Under the pieces are notes generated by a model. That model worked only from the letters and a program-made list of their open reading frames with translations, was not told where the DNA came from and ran no database searches. From NCBI RefSeq assembly GCF_012971745.1, contig NZ_CP048834.1:5403001-5467000 (forward strand): 64,000 nt of DNA, in the 5' to 3' direction. Below, piece by piece: positions 27,168-39,863 of this stretch. The first letter of the stretch is position 1. Each line of letters begins with the position of its first letter. The stretch comes from Starkeya sp. ORNL1. GTDB taxonomy: Bacteria > Pseudomonadota > Alphaproteobacteria > Rhizobiales > Xanthobacteraceae. The translations under genes were made by a program, and so were the position numbers.

Positions 27168-27669
27168 CGAGCTGATCTCTGGTGCCTGTCGTGGCCGGCC
27201 GGGGGCTAATCCGTACCGATGCCGCGCGCAAGCGGGTCAATCGCCTCATCAAGTCCAGCGACGAGGGGCGCAGACATTTGCTGCCCGTTGGTGCCACAGG
27301 AACGGACCGCCGCCGCCCGAAGGCGCCGGCCGACCGTCGACTGTCGCCGACCATCGAGCCTCGTGTCATGGGAAGGCATCGTTCGTTGCATCGCAGCCAC
27401 GGGTTGCGATCAAGGATCGAAACCACAGGACTGAGACCAATCGAAGATTCGACCGGCGCACGATAGTCGCGCAACGGTCAACCCCCATGCTTCGTCGTGC
27501 TACCGCCGAGCTGTACACGACAAACCGGTGAAGCATTCATCCCGCTCGGACCCCGGCACGCCATCGCAACATGTGCGGACGACATTGCCAGACGCCACTC
27601 GATTTGAAGAGCCGACGTTCAAATCTCGCAGTGGCGGATGGGGTCTGGGGACGATTCCTGCAAACAACA
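27168..27669. other. 502-bp intergenic region upstream of the DUF4167 gene
   Basis: No coding region is supported here: the short frames on both strands lack ribosome sites and recognisable content. One 8-bp inverted repeat (GATTTGAA at 27601-27608 and TTCAAATC at 27618-27625) is the only structure seen. The DUF4167 promoter must lie here, but no convincing -35/-10 pair was found. Confidence 0.5.
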
Positions 27670-28569
27670 CTAATCGGTTCGATCCGGCGTTCCAAGCCCT
27701 TTTTTGCCGCAGGGCACGCAAACCGGTGCAGCAATCGTAACGATGGCGCGGGGAATGCCGCCAAGGTCGCGGCGCGCCGGACCGTCCGGCGGCAAGCCGA
27801 CGTGTTCCAGCAGATGCGCGACTTCCGCTTCCTGTCCGATACCGAGTTCCAGGATCGCCCGGCCGCCCTCGCGCAACAGGCGGGGCAAGACGCGGGCAAT
27901 AGCGCGATAGGCAGCAAGGCCGTCGTCACCCCCGTCGAGCGCCAGAAGCGGATCGTGAACGCGCACCTCCGTATCGAGGGCGACTATCTCACCCCTTGAT
28001 ATGTAAGGCGGGTTGGAAAGCACAAGGTCGAAGCCGCCCTTTATCGCCTCGGCCCAATTGCCGACGATGATGGCACTGCGATTCGCCAGGCCGAGCGACG
28101 CCAGGTTGGCGTGGGCCTGTCGAGCGGCACCGTCCGAGAGATCGACGCCGATGCCCAGGGCGTTCGGGCGCTCGCTGAGGAAGGCGGCGAGGAGGGCGCC
28201 GGTGCCGGTGCCGAGATCGAGCACGCGCAATGCGGCACCGCGGTCGGGGAAGACGGCCAGCGCCGCTTCCACCAGGGTCTCGGTCTCCGGGCGCGGCACC
28301 AGCGTCTCCGGCGCCAGGGCGAAGTCCAGGCTCCAGAATTCGCGGCGGCCAATGAGACGTGCCAGTGGCTCGCCATTGGCGCGACGGGAAGCGAGGTCGA
28401 GAGCCTGCGCGGTGTGCTGCGGGGACACTGGCGCATCAGGGCGGGCGATGAACTCGATGTCGGAAAACCCGAGCACGGCTTTCAGCAGATGCCGGGCCTC
28501 ACGTTCCGGCGTCTCGACGCCGGCGAGCCGGCGCATCATCTCGGCAACCAGCGCGACACGCCTGGTCAC
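27670..28569 (-). CDS. prmC: Peptide chain release factor N5-glutamine methyltransferase
   Basis: 299-residue SAM-dependent methyltransferase that methylates the GGQ glutamine of release factors. It has the N-terminal helical domain, [20 protein letters not shown] (substrate loop), [12 protein letters not shown] (SAM motif I, about residue 117) and the catalytic [11 protein letters not shown]. It starts in an ATGA overlap with the prfA stop, so substrate and modifying enzyme are translated together. The last 20 residues ([19 protein letters not shown]) extend past the usual family end and may be a read-through tail of little meaning. Confidence 0.95.
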   Translation of the reverse strand: MTRRVALVAEMMRRLAGVETPEREARHLLKAVLGFSDIEFIARPDAPVSPQHTAQALDLASRRANGEPLARLIGRREFWSLDFALAPETLVPRPETETLVEAALAVFPDRGAALRVLDLGTGTGALLAAFLSERPNALGIGVDLSDGAARQAHANLASLGLANRSAIIVGNWAEAIKGGFDLVLSNPPYISRGEIVALDTEVRVHDPLLALDGGDDGLAAYRAIARVLPRLLREGGRAILELGIGQEAEVAHLLEHVGLPPDGPARRDLGGIPRAIVTIAAPVCVPCGKKGLGTPDRTD

Positions 28570-29654
28570 GCCTGCGCCCAGCCGGATTCGGCTTCCGCGA
28601 GCAACGCGGCCTGATGCTCGGTGGTGAGCGCCTCGACCAGTTCGCCAAGGCCTTCGCCGGCAAGGATTTCCGGCAGCTTGTGCAGCGTCAGGCCGATGCG
28701 GTGGTCGGTGACGCGGGCTTGCGGAAAATTATAGGTGCGGATGCGCTCGGAGCGATCGCCGGAGCCGACCTGGCCGCGACGGTCGGCGGCGCGGGCGCTG
28801 TCGCGCTTCTCGCGCTCGGCGTCATAGAGCCGGGCGCGCAGCAACGCCATGGCGCGGGCCTTGTTCTTGTGCTGCGAGCGCTCGTCCTGCACCGCGACCA
28901 CGACGCCGGTCGGCATGTGGGTGATGCGCACCGCGCTTTCGGTCTTGTTGACGTGCTGGCCGCCGGCGCCTGAGGCGCGGAACACGTCGATGCGCAGGTC
29001 GCCCTCGTCGATGTCGATATCGACGTCCTCGACTTCGGGCAGCACGGCGACGGTGGCTGCGGAGGTGTGGATGCGCCCCGACCCCTCGGTGTCCGGCACG
29101 CGCTGCACGCGGTGCACGCCGGATTCGTACTTCAGCTTGGCATAGGCGCCGCGGCCATGGATGGCGGCGATGATTTCCTTGAAGCCGCCGGCGGTGCCCT
29201 CATTCATCGAGAGCGCCTCGACCGACCAGCCATTGAGCGCGGCAAAGCGCTCATACATGCGGAACAGGTCGCCGGCGAACAAAGCCGCCTCGTCTCCGCC
29301 GGTGCCGGCGCGCACTTCGAGGATGACGCCGCGCTCGTCCATGGCGTCCTTGGGCAGCAGCGCGAGCCGCACCTCGCGCACCAGTTCTTCGATGCGGGCA
29401 TCGAGTTCCTGCGATTCGGCATAGGCGAGCGCTGCCATCTCGGCATCGGTCGAGGGGTCGTCGATGAGCGCGCGGGCATCGACCTGTTCACGCTGGGCGG
29501 CCCGCAGCGCCTTGACGCGCTCGATCAGCGGCGTGAGGTCGGCGAACTCGCGCGACAGCCGGACATAGGCCTCCGCGTCCGGGCTGGCGGACAGCGCATG
29601 CTCGATCTCCGCATGGCGGGCGAGCAACTGGTCGAGGCGGGCATCGGGCAACAT
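28566..29654 (-). CDS. prfA: Peptide chain release factor 1
   Basis: 362-residue class I release factor recognising UAA and UAG. The GGQ motif that triggers peptidyl-tRNA hydrolysis is in [19 protein letters not shown] (about residue 230), and the domain holding the PxT-type codon-recognition loop precedes it. The ATG at 29654 ([17 protein letters not shown]) matches the family start; a GTG three codons upstream is also possible. It is the third gene of the lysC-ptsP-prfA-prmC operon, 54 bp after ptsP. Confidence 0.97.
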   Translation of the reverse strand: MLPDARLDQLLARHAEIEHALSASPDAEAYVRLSREFADLTPLIERVKALRAAQREQVDARALIDDPSTDAEMAALAYAESQELDARIEELVREVRLALLPKDAMDERGVILEVRAGTGGDEAALFAGDLFRMYERFAALNGWSVEALSMNEGTAGGFKEIIAAIHGRGAYAKLKYESGVHRVQRVPDTEGSGRIHTSAATVAVLPEVEDVDIDIDEGDLRIDVFRASGAGGQHVNKTESAVRITHMPTGVVVAVQDERSQHKNKARAMALLRARLYDAEREKRDSARAADRRGQVGSGDRSERIRTYNFPQARVTDHRIGLTLHKLPEILAGEGLGELVEALTTEHQAALLAEAESGWAQA

Positions 29655-29708
29655 GACGATCACAAAGTCAGACGTTGAAACGGCAGGAATAAAGCGAACG
29701 CGCCGTCG

Positions 29709-31976
29709 CTAGAGCGGCAGGCCCGCGGCCTCGGCGAACGCCTTCAGGCGGGAGCGCACCGACCCCTGGCTGGCGCCGTTGGCGAGCAGCGGCGCGACCA
29801 GAGCGGACGCCGCGGCAAGGTCGAGTTCCAGCAGCATCGCCTTCACCGGCCCGAACGAGGCCGGGGAGACCGAGAGCTTACGATAGCCGATGGCAGCGAG
29901 CGCCAGCGCTTCCAGCGGGTGCGAGGCGATCTCGCCGCACAGCGTCACCGGCTTGCCGTGCCTGGCGGCGACATCGGCGACCAGCTTCAGCGCCCGCAGC
30001 GAGGCGGGAGAGAGCGAATCGAAACGATCGGCGACACGCGGATTGCCGCGGTCGGCGGCGAACAGGAACTGCACCAGATCGTTCGAGCCGACAGAGGCGA
30101 AATCGACCTTGGAGAACAATTCCTCGAGCTGGAACAGCAGCGCCGGCACTTCCAGCATGACGCCGACCAGCACGCGTTCCGGCAAATCATGGCCGTGGCG
30201 GCGCAGATGGGTCAATTCGCGCTCGACGATATGGCGGGCGCGGTCGAACTCTTCAACCGCCGAGACCATCGGGAAGATCAGGCGCAACTCGCGCCCGGTG
30301 GCGGCGCGCAGCAGCGCGCGGATCTGGCTGCGCAGCAAGCCGGGCCGGTCGAGCCCGAGGCGGATGGCGCGCCAGCCGAGCGCCGGGTTCTCCTCCTCGA
30401 TGGCGCGCATATAGGGCAGCACCTTGTCGCCGCCGATGTCGAGGGTGCGGAACACCACCGGGCGGTCGCCGGCGGCGTCGAGCACCGAGCGATAGAGCTT
30501 CAGCTGCTCGTTGGTGCGCGGGAAGGCCGAGGCGATCATGAATTGCAGTTCGGTGCGGAACAGGCCGATGCCGACCGCGCCGGTCTCGGCGATGTGCGGC
30601 AGGTCGACCAGCAGGCCCGCATTCAGGTGCAATTCGATCGGCACGCCGTCCTTGGTGACGCTCGGCACGTCGCGCAGCGCGGCGTAGCGCTCCAGCCGCC
30701 GGGCGCGGAAGCGCACCTTCTCGGCATAGGCCGCCTCGACATCGGCCGGCGGGCGCACATGCACCTCGCCGCTGATGCCGTCGACGATCACCGCGTCGCC
30801 CGGATCGACCAGGCCGACAATGTTCTCGACATGACCGACCGCGGCGACGTTCAGGGCACGCGCGACGATGGTGAGGTGGCTGGTGGCCGCGCCCTCTTCG
30901 AGGATGACGCCGCGCACCCGGGCGCGGTCATAGTCCAGCAGCGCCGCCGGGCTCATATTGCGGGCGACGATGATGGCGTTGTCCGGGATCTGGCTCTTTT
31001 CCGGCCCGCCGGCGCGACCGGTGAGCTGGCGCAGCAGCCGATTGGCGAGGTCGTCAATGTCGTGCATGCGCTCGCGCAGGTACGGATCGGTCATGCGCAG
31101 CATGCGGGCGCGGGTGTCCGACTGCACGCGCTCGACCGCGCCTTCGGCGGTGAGGCCGGTCATCACCGCCTCGCGCATGCGCTGGGTCCAGCCACGGTCA
31201 TTGGCGAACATGCGATAGGCTTCGAGGATCTCGCGATGCTCGCCGACGCGGGCGACGCCCTCGTCCTCCAGCATGGCATCGATCGAGGAGCGCAGCGTCT
31301 CGATCGCCTCGTCGAGGCGGGTAAGCTCGCCCGGCACGTCATCGGCGATGACCTTGGTCACCTCGATGCGCGGCTCGTGCAGCACGACATGGCCGAGGCC
31401 GATGCCTTCGGAGAGCGCGAGGCCCTTGATGTGGAGCGGGCGCCGCGCCGCCGGCTCGGCGCCGGGCCGGGCCATGGCGGTGAGCTCGCCCGACGCGATG
31501 ATCTCGGCGAGGACCATGGCGGTGGTCTGCAGCGCCTCGACCTCTTCTTCGGTGTAGGTGCGGTGGGCGCGGTTCTGCACCACCAGCACGCCGAGCGTGT
31601 TGCCGGCGCGCAGGATCGGCACGCCGAGGAAGGAGTGGTAGATCTCCTCGCCGGTCTCCGGGCGATACGAGAAGGCGGGGTGCGCCTGCGCGTTGGAGAG
31701 GCTCACCGGCTCGGCCTCGCGGGCCACGGTGCCGACCAGGCCCTCGTCGATGCGCATGACGGTGAGATGCACCGCGGTGCGGTTCAGGCCTTCCGTAGCG
31801 TAGAGTTCGAGGGTGCCGTCGACGCGCAGCACATAGACCGAGCACACCTCGGCCACCATGTTGGCGGCAATCAGCACCACGATCTTGTCGAGGCGGTCCT
31901 GCGCGCTGACCGGCTCCGCCATGACCTCGCGAAGTCGCCTCAGAAGCACGCGCGGGCCGCCGAGCGCGCCTCGCAT
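29709..31976 (-). CDS. ptsP: Phosphoenolpyruvate-protein phosphotransferase, nitrogen PTS EI-Ntr
   Basis: 755-residue first enzyme of the nitrogen-related phosphotransferase relay, which takes phosphate from PEP to NPr. An N-terminal GAF domain (about residues 15-155; alpha-ketoglutarate or glutamine sensing is known for this family) is followed by the EI domains. The phospho-histidine is in [15 protein letters not shown], the PEP-binding region includes [14 protein letters not shown] and [11 protein letters not shown], and the active Cys is in TLCGEIAS. The ATG at 31976 ([19 protein letters not shown]) is the usual alphaproteobacterial start; 14 further codons upstream are open. It lies in the lysC operon. 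Confidence 0.95.
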   Translation of the reverse strand: MRGALGGPRVLLRRLREVMAEPVSAQDRLDKIVVLIAANMVAEVCSVYVLRVDGTLELYATEGLNRTAVHLTVMRIDEGLVGTVAREAEPVSLSNAQAHPAFSYRPETGEEIYHSFLGVPILRAGNTLGVLVVQNRAHRTYTEEEVEALQTTAMVLAEIIASGELTAMARPGAEPAARRPLHIKGLALSEGIGLGHVVLHEPRIEVTKVIADDVPGELTRLDEAIETLRSSIDAMLEDEGVARVGEHREILEAYRMFANDRGWTQRMREAVMTGLTAEGAVERVQSDTRARMLRMTDPYLRERMHDIDDLANRLLRQLTGRAGGPEKSQIPDNAIIVARNMSPAALLDYDRARVRGVILEEGAATSHLTIVARALNVAAVGHVENIVGLVDPGDAVIVDGISGEVHVRPPADVEAAYAEKVRFRARRLERYAALRDVPSVTKDGVPIELHLNAGLLVDLPHIAETGAVGIGLFRTELQFMIASAFPRTNEQLKLYRSVLDAAGDRPVVFRTLDIGGDKVLPYMRAIEEENPALGWRAIRLGLDRPGLLRSQIRALLRAATGRELRLIFPMVSAVEEFDRARHIVERELTHLRRHGHDLPERVLVGVMLEVPALLFQLEELFSKVDFASVGSNDLVQFLFAADRGNPRVADRFDSLSPASLRALKLVADVAARHGKPVTLCGEIASHPLEALALAAIGYRKLSVSPASFGPVKAMLLELDLAAASALVAPLLANGASQGSVRSRLKAFAEAAGLPL

Positions 31977-32060
31977 CGGCCGTCCTCGGTTTCCGGGAAC
32001 CGCAACCCGGAGTTTCACTCATCCGGCGCGAAGCATGCTTCGTGCCGGCTCACTAATTTT

Positions 32061-33314
32061 TCAGGCGTCGAGCCCGTATACCGAATGGAGAGTCCGGACG
32101 GCAAGCTCAGTGTAGGCGGCGTCGATCAACACCGATATCTTGATCTCCGAGGTGCTGATGAGGCGGATATTGATGCCGCGCTCGGCCAGCGCCCGGAAAG
32201 CGCGGGCAGCGACGCCGGCGTGCGAGCGCATGCCGATGCCGATGATGGAGATCTTCACCACGTCGGTGGCGCCTTCGATGGTCTCGAAGCCGATGTTCTC
32301 GCGCGCCGCCTGGAGCGCCGCCTTGGCGCGCTCGAAGTCCGCGGTCGGCACGGTGAAGGTGATGTCGGTGAAGCCTTCCGCCGAGATGTTCTGGACGATC
32401 ATGTCGACATTGATGTGGGCTTCGGCGAGCGGCACGAAGATGCCGGCGGCGATCCCCGGCTTGTCGGCCACGCGTCGTATGCTCACCTGAGCCTCGTCAC
32501 GCGCGAAGGCAATGCCGGTGACGACTTCACTCTCCACGATTTCCTCCTCGTCGCAGATCAGGGTTCCCGGCGGATCGCCGTTGGTGCGCAGTTCCGGCGC
32601 ATCCGGGTCGGTAAAGCTGGAGCGCACGAACGTGCGCACCTTGTGCACCATGGCGAGCTCGACCGAGCGCACCTGGAGCACCTTGGCGCCGAGCGACGCC
32701 ATTTCCAGCATTTCCTCGAACGCCACCTTGTCCAGCCGCTTGGCCTTCGGAACGATGCGCGGATCGGTTGTATAGACGCCGTCGACATCGGTATAGATGT
32801 CGCAGCGATCGGCCTTGATGGCGGCGGCGACTGCCACCGCGCTGGTGTCGGAGCCGCCGCGGCCGAGCGTGGTCAGGCGTCCGGACGGCAGGTGCATGCC
32901 CTGGAAACCGGCGATCACCGCCACCTCGCCGCTCTCGCTGAAGCGGCGGATCAGCTCCGTACCATTGACGTCGAGGATGCGCGCCGAACTGTGGGCGTCG
33001 TCGGTCGAGATCGGCAGCTGCCAGCCCTGCCAGGAGCGGGCGGGGATGCCGAGATCCTGCAACGCGATGGCGAGCAGGCCAGACGTCACCTGCTCGCCGG
33101 AGGCGACGATGGCGTCATATTCGCGCGAATCGTGCAGCAGCGCGGTCTCGCGGCACCAGGCGACCAGTTCGTTGGTCTTGCCGGACATGGCGGAGACCAC
33201 GACCGCGACCTGGTGGCCGGCCTCGACCTCGCGTTTGACGTGGCGCGCGACGTTGCGAATGCGCTCCACGTTCGCGACGGACGTGCCGCCGAACTTCATC
33301 ACCAGACGTGCCAT
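32061..33314 (-). CDS. lysC: Aspartate kinase
   Basis: 417-residue monofunctional aspartokinase, the first step to lysine, threonine and methionine. The kinase domain has [19 protein letters not shown] at the start, [16 protein letters not shown] and [16 protein letters not shown]. Two ACT domains follow (about residues 265-340 and 345-415), so feedback inhibition by end products is expected. It is the first gene of the lysC-ptsP-prfA-prmC operon, 84 bp before ptsP, and is divergent from ubiG across 144 bp. Confidence 0.97.
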   Translation of the reverse strand: MARLVMKFGGTSVANVERIRNVARHVKREVEAGHQVAVVVSAMSGKTNELVAWCRETALLHDSREYDAIVASGEQVTSGLLAIALQDLGIPARSWQGWQLPISTDDAHSSARILDVNGTELIRRFSESGEVAVIAGFQGMHLPSGRLTTLGRGGSDTSAVAVAAAIKADRCDIYTDVDGVYTTDPRIVPKAKRLDKVAFEEMLEMASLGAKVLQVRSVELAMVHKVRTFVRSSFTDPDAPELRTNGDPPGTLICDEEEIVESEVVTGIAFARDEAQVSIRRVADKPGIAAGIFVPLAEAHINVDMIVQNISAEGFTDITFTVPTADFERAKAALQAARENIGFETIEGATDVVKISIIGIGMRSHAGVAARAFRALAERGINIRLISTSEIKISVLIDAAYTELAVRTLHSVYGLDA

Positions 33315-33458
33315 GGATTCCAGACCGTACCGCTTGTTCTTTTCTTCGAGGCCGGGGGAATAGGGGGTTCCCCGGCCGAAAGGCGCGTATACATATCGGC
33401 GTCGCGCCCGGCCCGCAACGCCGGCTCACGACCTTGGAATCCCTCGCGAGAGGCCATC

Positions 33459-34205
33459 ATGCCGCATCCTGCCGAAACCACCGTCGATCCCCGCGAAGTC
33501 GAGCGCTTCGCCGCGCTGGCCGCACAATGGTGGAATCCGCGCGGCACGATGAAGGTGCTGCACACCTTCAATCCGGTCCGGCTGGGCTATCTGCGCGAGA
33601 AGCTGGTCATGCATTTCGGCAGTGATCCACGGGCGATGCGCCCGCTGGAAGGCCTGCGGCTGCTCGACATCGGCTGCGGCGGCGGCCTGCTCAGCGAGCC
33701 GCTGGCGCGGATGGGGGCGTCGGTGGTCGGCATCGATCCGGCCGAGCGGAACATTGCGGTCGCGAGCCTCCATGCCGAGCAGAGCGGCGTCAGCGTCGAT
33801 TATCGCGCGACCACGGCGGAGGCGCTGGCAGATGCCGGTGAGCGCTTCGACGCCGTGCTGGCGATGGAGGTAGTGGAGCACGTCGCCGACGTGTCGCTGT
33901 TCATCCGACGGGCCGCCGAGATGGTGAAGCCGGGCGGGCTGATGTGTGCGGCGACGCTGAACCGCACCAAGCGCAGCTTCGCCCTCGCCATCGTCGGCGC
34001 GGAGTATGTGCTGGGCTGGCTGCCGCGCGGCACCCATGATTGGCGCAAATTCGTCACCCCGGACGAATTGGAGGCGGCGATGGCCGCCGGCGGGCTGGAG
34101 GTCATCGACCGCGAAGGGGTGATCTTCAACCCGCTGGCCGACGAATGGCGGCGGGCGGGGGACCTCTCGGTCAACTACATGATGCTGGCGGAGAGGCCGA
34201 GCTGA
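33459..34205 (+). CDS. ubiG: Ubiquinone biosynthesis O-methyltransferase
   Basis: 248-residue SAM-dependent O-methyltransferase acting in two steps of ubiquinone synthesis. It opens [20 protein letters not shown], followed by [20 protein letters not shown] (typical UbiG N-terminus), [16 protein letters not shown] (SAM motif) and [20 protein letters not shown]. The frame is open for more than 3.5 kb upstream, antisense to lysC and ptsP, but the UbiG homology begins at the ATG at 33459, so that start is secure. It is divergent from lysC. Confidence 0.96.
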   Translation: MPHPAETTVDPREVERFAALAAQWWNPRGTMKVLHTFNPVRLGYLREKLVMHFGSDPRAMRPLEGLRLLDIGCGGGLLSEPLARMGASVVGIDPAERNIAVASLHAEQSGVSVDYRATTAEALADAGERFDAVLAMEVVEHVADVSLFIRRAAEMVKPGGLMCAATLNRTKRSFALAIVGAEYVLGWLPRGTHDWRKFVTPDELEAAMAAGGLEVIDREGVIFNPLADEWRRAGDLSVNYMMLAERPS

Positions 34206-34229
34206 GATTGCGGGTGGACGGGCGTCTTC

Positions 34230-34342
34230 TCTCTCTCCCGCTTGCGGGGGAGGGGCGGGGAGGGGGCCTCCCCGACGCCTTGCCGCTTCCCCATCCCGAC
34301 CCGCCTTACGGCGGGCCACCCTCCCCCGCGTGCGGGAGAGGG
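34230..34342. repeat. Intergenic CTCTCCC-type inverted repeat, family R4
   Basis: The 329-bp ubiG-clpB gap carries an outer inverted pair (CTCTCTCCCGCTTGCGGG near 34230; CCGCGTGCGGGAGAGGG near 34325-34342) enclosing CG-rich blocks. The same layout recurs after the DUF459 gene (46649-46761). The rest of the gap (34343-34534) holds a strong AGGAGG for clpB. I found no convincing RpoH promoter there. Confidence 0.65.
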
Positions 34343-34534
34343 AAGAAGCAATATTTGCGAGGACGGTATAATTGACCTCGCTCAAAGCCCTTCCGTTGCC
34401 GATCCGCCACACTACATGAGGCGAGGCGGATTGCTGTAACGGGGTCCGCCGCGGCGGCCGGGATACGGGCGCCGCTGTCCCGAACGACCGTTCGTGCCTC
34501 CAGGGGGCGAGCGGGGGGCCAGGAGGCAAGAGAT

Positions 34535-37141
<2,607 letters not shown>

Positions 37142-37163
37142 GCACTGCCTGATCGGAATGAAG

Positions 37164-37199
37164 GGCGCGGCCGGCGACGACCGCGCCTTTTTTCTTTTC
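37164..37199 (+). terminator. Intrinsic terminator of clpB
   Basis: GGCGCGG-ccggcgacga-CCGCGCC followed by TTTTTTCTTTTCT, 22 bp after the clpB stop. It has a 7-bp GC stem and a strong T-tract. Confidence 0.9.
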
Positions 37200-37214
37200 T
37201 TTCTCATCCACGCA

Positions 37215-37320
37215 GTCGTCATCCCGGACGGCCGCAGGCCGATCCGGGATCGCACGAAGGTAGCGAGCAACACCTTCTTGCGATCCCGGCTCTACGCTGC
37301 GCTTCGGCTGGGATGACGAC
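37215..37320 (+). repeat. Intergenic repeat, family R1
   Basis: A mosaic palindrome that begins GTCGTCATCCCGGACGGCCG and ends GGATGACGAC, with an inner pair GATCCGGGATCGC / GCGATCCCGGCTC. It shares these blocks with the elements at 48331, 54636 and (reversed, shorter) 15501. It lies between the clpB terminator and the tungstate-type binding protein gene. Confidence 0.8.
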
Positions 37321-37361
37321 ATGGAGAGGTCGGGATCACGACCGGAGGCCGCTGACCAACG

Positions 37362-38174
37362 CTATTCCACGCTGGGGTGGAACAGCACCGTGCCGTCGAC
37401 CTTGAAATCGCCGATGGCCGCCTGGCCGTCCTTGCCGGTCAGCCAGTCGAGCAGGGCTTTCGCCTCCTCGGCATTGCCGCGCGGGTGCCGCAGCGGCGAG
37501 ACCATCACGATCTCATAGGGGTTGTAGAAGTCCGGATCGCCTTCGACCAGCACGTCGAGCTTCAGCCGGTTGCGGCGCGCGACGAAGGTGGCGCGGTCGG
37601 TCAATATGTAGGCGCCGAGCTTGTCGGCGATCTCCAGGGTGTCGCCCATGCCGAGCCCGGTCTCGCGCAGCCAGTTGCCGGTGCGGGCCTTGGGATTGAT
37701 GCCGGCACGCGCCCACAGCTTCTGCTCCTTGGTGTGGGTGCCGGAATTGTCGGCGCGCGAAACATAGGGCGCGCGTGCCTGGGCGATGGCACGCAGCGCG
37801 GCGGCGCCGTCCTTGGTGCGCGCGACCTTGGCCGGATCGGACCGCGGGCCGGCAATCAGGAAATCATTCGCCATCAGCCGGCGCCGGTAGACGCCGTGGC
37901 GCTGGTCGACGAAGCGCGTCAGCGCGTCGGGCTCGTTCACCACCACGAGGTCGGCGCCGTCATGCTCCGCCACCAGCAGCGCCTGGGCGGAGGCCCGCGA
38001 CACGACATCGATCTTGGTGCCGGTAAGCGCGGTGTATTTCGGGAGCAGGTAGGCGAACAGGCCGGAATCCTGCAGCGAGGTGGTCGCCGCGATGGTAACC
38101 GTGCCGGCACGCGCACTGAGGCTTCCCGTCAAAGCGAGGGTCGCCGCGAGGAGCACAAGCCTCATCAGCCGCAT
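37362..38174 (-). CDS. Tungstate/molybdate-type ABC substrate-binding protein (TupA-like)
   Basis: 270-residue periplasmic solute-binding protein. A signal peptide (MRLMRLVLLAATLALTGSLSARA) is followed by TVTIAATTSLQDSGLFAYLL, the oxyanion-binding start typical of TupA, and YVSRADNSGTHTKEQKLWARAG, another TupA hallmark. It would deliver tungstate (or molybdate) to an ABC importer. The permease and ATPase genes that usually follow are absent; neighbours are clpB and an SPFH protein. The ATG at 38174 was chosen for the signal peptide, since the frame continues upstream without family content. Confidence 0.88.
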   Translation of the reverse strand: MRLMRLVLLAATLALTGSLSARAGTVTIAATTSLQDSGLFAYLLPKYTALTGTKIDVVSRASAQALLVAEHDGADLVVVNEPDALTRFVDQRHGVYRRRLMANDFLIAGPRSDPAKVARTKDGAAALRAIAQARAPYVSRADNSGTHTKEQKLWARAGINPKARTGNWLRETGLGMGDTLEIADKLGAYILTDRATFVARRNRLKLDVLVEGDPDFYNPYEIVMVSPLRHPRGNAEEAKALLDWLTGKDGQAAIGDFKVDGTVLFHPSVE

Positions 38175-38362
38175 GAAGTTGCCCTTGGATTGCCAGCGCG
38201 CGCAGTCTGGCTGCGGATGATGCTTCGCGCCAGTGAAAATGGCATGAAATCGCTCTAATCTCGCAATGTCGGCGGCATGTCGCGGTTCCTGCTTACATTC
38301 TTCGTCACTTGTCGTTGGTGGGCCGAGACGGCACACTCGCGCCGCTTGCGGAGAATCGCCTC

Positions 38363-39337
38363 ATGTTGCCTCTCGGCCTCGATATTTTCGCGCTGGTCAT
38401 TCTTGTGCTGGTGGTTGGCACCATCTTTGCCGGCGTCAAGACGGTGCCGCAGGGCTACCAGTATACCGTCGAGCGATTCGGCCGCTACACCGGAACGCTG
38501 TCACCGGGCCTCAATCTCATCATGCCCTTCGTCGACCGCATCGGCACCAAGATCAGCATGATGGAACAGGTGCTGGACGTCCCGACGCAGGACGTCATCA
38601 CCAAGGACAATGCCACCGTCACGGTGGACGGCATCGCCTTCTTCCAGGTGTTCGACGCCGCCCGCGCCAGCTATGAGGTCGCGCGCCTCGACCTCGCGAT
38701 CATGGCGCTGACGACGACCAATATCCGCACCGTCATGGGTTCGATGGACCTCGACCAGTTGCTCTCGCATCGCGACGAGATCAATGAGCGGCTGTTGAAG
38801 GTGGTGGATGCCGCGGCCTCGCCTTGGGGCGTGAAGATCACCCGCATCGAGATCAAGGACATCGTGCCGCCGGCCGATCTCGTCTCCTCCATGGCGCGGC
38901 AGATGAAGGCCGAGCGCGAGAAGCGCGCGGTGGTGCTGGAGGCGGAGGGCCAGCGGCAGTCCGAAATTCTGCGCGCCGAGGGCGAGAAGCAGTCGCAGAT
39001 CCTCGAGGCCGAAGGCCGGCGCGAAGCCGCGTTCCGCGATGCCGAGGCCCGCGAGCGCCTCGCCGAGGCCGACGCCAAGGCGACGCAGATGCTGTCGGAC
39101 GCGGTAGCGGCCGGCGACCCGGCGGCGCTGAACTACTATATCGCCGAGAAATACGTGAAGGCGCTGGAAGGCATCATCACCTCGCCCAACCAGAAGGTGC
39201 TGATGCTGCCTTATGAGGCGACCGCTATCATCGGTTCGCTCGCCGGCATCGCCGAAATCGCCAAGGGCGCGTTCGGACCGGATGCTCCGAAGGCCGGCTC
39301 CACCGTGGTGCGTCGCCCGACCGGCCCCGCGGTCTAG
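38363..39337 (+). CDS. SPFH/Band 7 (stomatin-like, QmcA-type) membrane protein
   Basis: 324-residue protein with one N-terminal membrane helix (about residues 5-25), an SPFH domain (VPQGYQYTVERFGRYTGTLS, then VDGIAFFQVFDA) and a long Ala/Glu helical region (about 190-265: EGQRQSEILRAEGEKQSQIL). Such proteins form membrane-bound rings that organise lipid domains or shield proteases. An NfeD partner follows after 4 bp, the standard pairing for this branch. The ATG at 38363 begins the membrane helix directly; 18 upstream codons are open but look untranslated. Confidence 0.93.
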   Translation: MLPLGLDIFALVILVLVVGTIFAGVKTVPQGYQYTVERFGRYTGTLSPGLNLIMPFVDRIGTKISMMEQVLDVPTQDVITKDNATVTVDGIAFFQVFDAARASYEVARLDLAIMALTTTNIRTVMGSMDLDQLLSHRDEINERLLKVVDAAASPWGVKITRIEIKDIVPPADLVSSMARQMKAEREKRAVVLEAEGQRQSEILRAEGEKQSQILEAEGRREAAFRDAEARERLAEADAKATQMLSDAVAAGDPAALNYYIAEKYVKALEGIITSPNQKVLMLPYEATAIIGSLAGIAEIAKGAFGPDAPKAGSTVVRRPTGPAV

Positions 39338-39341
39338 CGCC

Positions 39342-39782
39342 ATGTCCTTCATCGAACAGCTCGGGCTGTGGAACTGGTTCATCCTTGCCGGCCTGCTGAT
39401 GATCGGCGAACTCACCGCGCCGGGCACCTATCTGCTGTGGCTCGGCTTCGCGGCTGCGGCCACCGGGCTGTTCGCGCTCGCGCTCGATACCGGCTGGCAG
39501 GTGCAGATCGTGGTGTTCGCCGCCTTCGCGCTGGTCGCGGTGCTGATCGGCTACCGCATCCGACCGAAGGCCGATAAGGCAAGCGACCGGCCCTTCCTCA
39601 ATCGCCGCGCCGAGGCGCTGGTGGGGCGCGCCTTCACGCTCGACGAACCGATCAGCGGTGGGGTCGGGCGGGTGCGTGTCGACGACACGGTCTGGCGCAT
39701 CGAAGGCACGGATGCGCCCACCGGCAGTCGCGTCGTGGTGGAGCGCGTCGAAGGTGCGACGCTTCATGTACGCGCCGCCTGA
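39342..39782 (+). CDS. NfeD family membrane protein
   Basis: 146-residue partner of the upstream stomatin-like protein. Three membrane helices (about residues 10-25, 30-47 and 52-70) are followed by an OB-fold beta-barrel (RRAEALVGRAFTLDEPISGG then VRVDDTVWRIEG). This is the short NfeD1b-type protein without the protease domain. The start lies 4 bp after the SPFH stop, so the two are an operon. The ATG at 39342 was selected because the frame upstream overlaps the SPFH gene. Confidence 0.92.
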   Translation: MSFIEQLGLWNWFILAGLLMIGELTAPGTYLLWLGFAAAATGLFALALDTGWQVQIVVFAAFALVAVLIGYRIRPKADKASDRPFLNRRAEALVGRAFTLDEPISGGVGRVRVDDTVWRIEGTDAPTGSRVVVERVEGATLHVRAA

Positions 39783-39863
39783 CGTCGCTCTGGAAACCAC
39801 CCATTAACCATAAAAGCGCACGGTCGAATCTGTCTCTCGCCCCGGCAAAGCGGATATCGGTTC

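Noticed and set aside
27601-27625. An operator or riboswitch upstream of the DUF4167 gene (GATTTGAA/TTCAAATC)
   Set aside because: It is a single 8-bp inverted repeat with no second copy and no linked promoter; it may be chance.
29919-34205. A 1428-codon open frame on the plus strand across ptsP and lysC into ubiG
   Set aside because: It is antisense to two clearly conserved genes, rich in Arg/His/Gly as high-GC shadows are, and only its last 248 codons (ubiG) match a protein family.
34343-34534. An RpoH promoter upstream of clpB
   Set aside because: TATAAT- and TTGACC-like hexamers occur but not at a workable spacing, and no CTTGAA/CCCAT pair was found.
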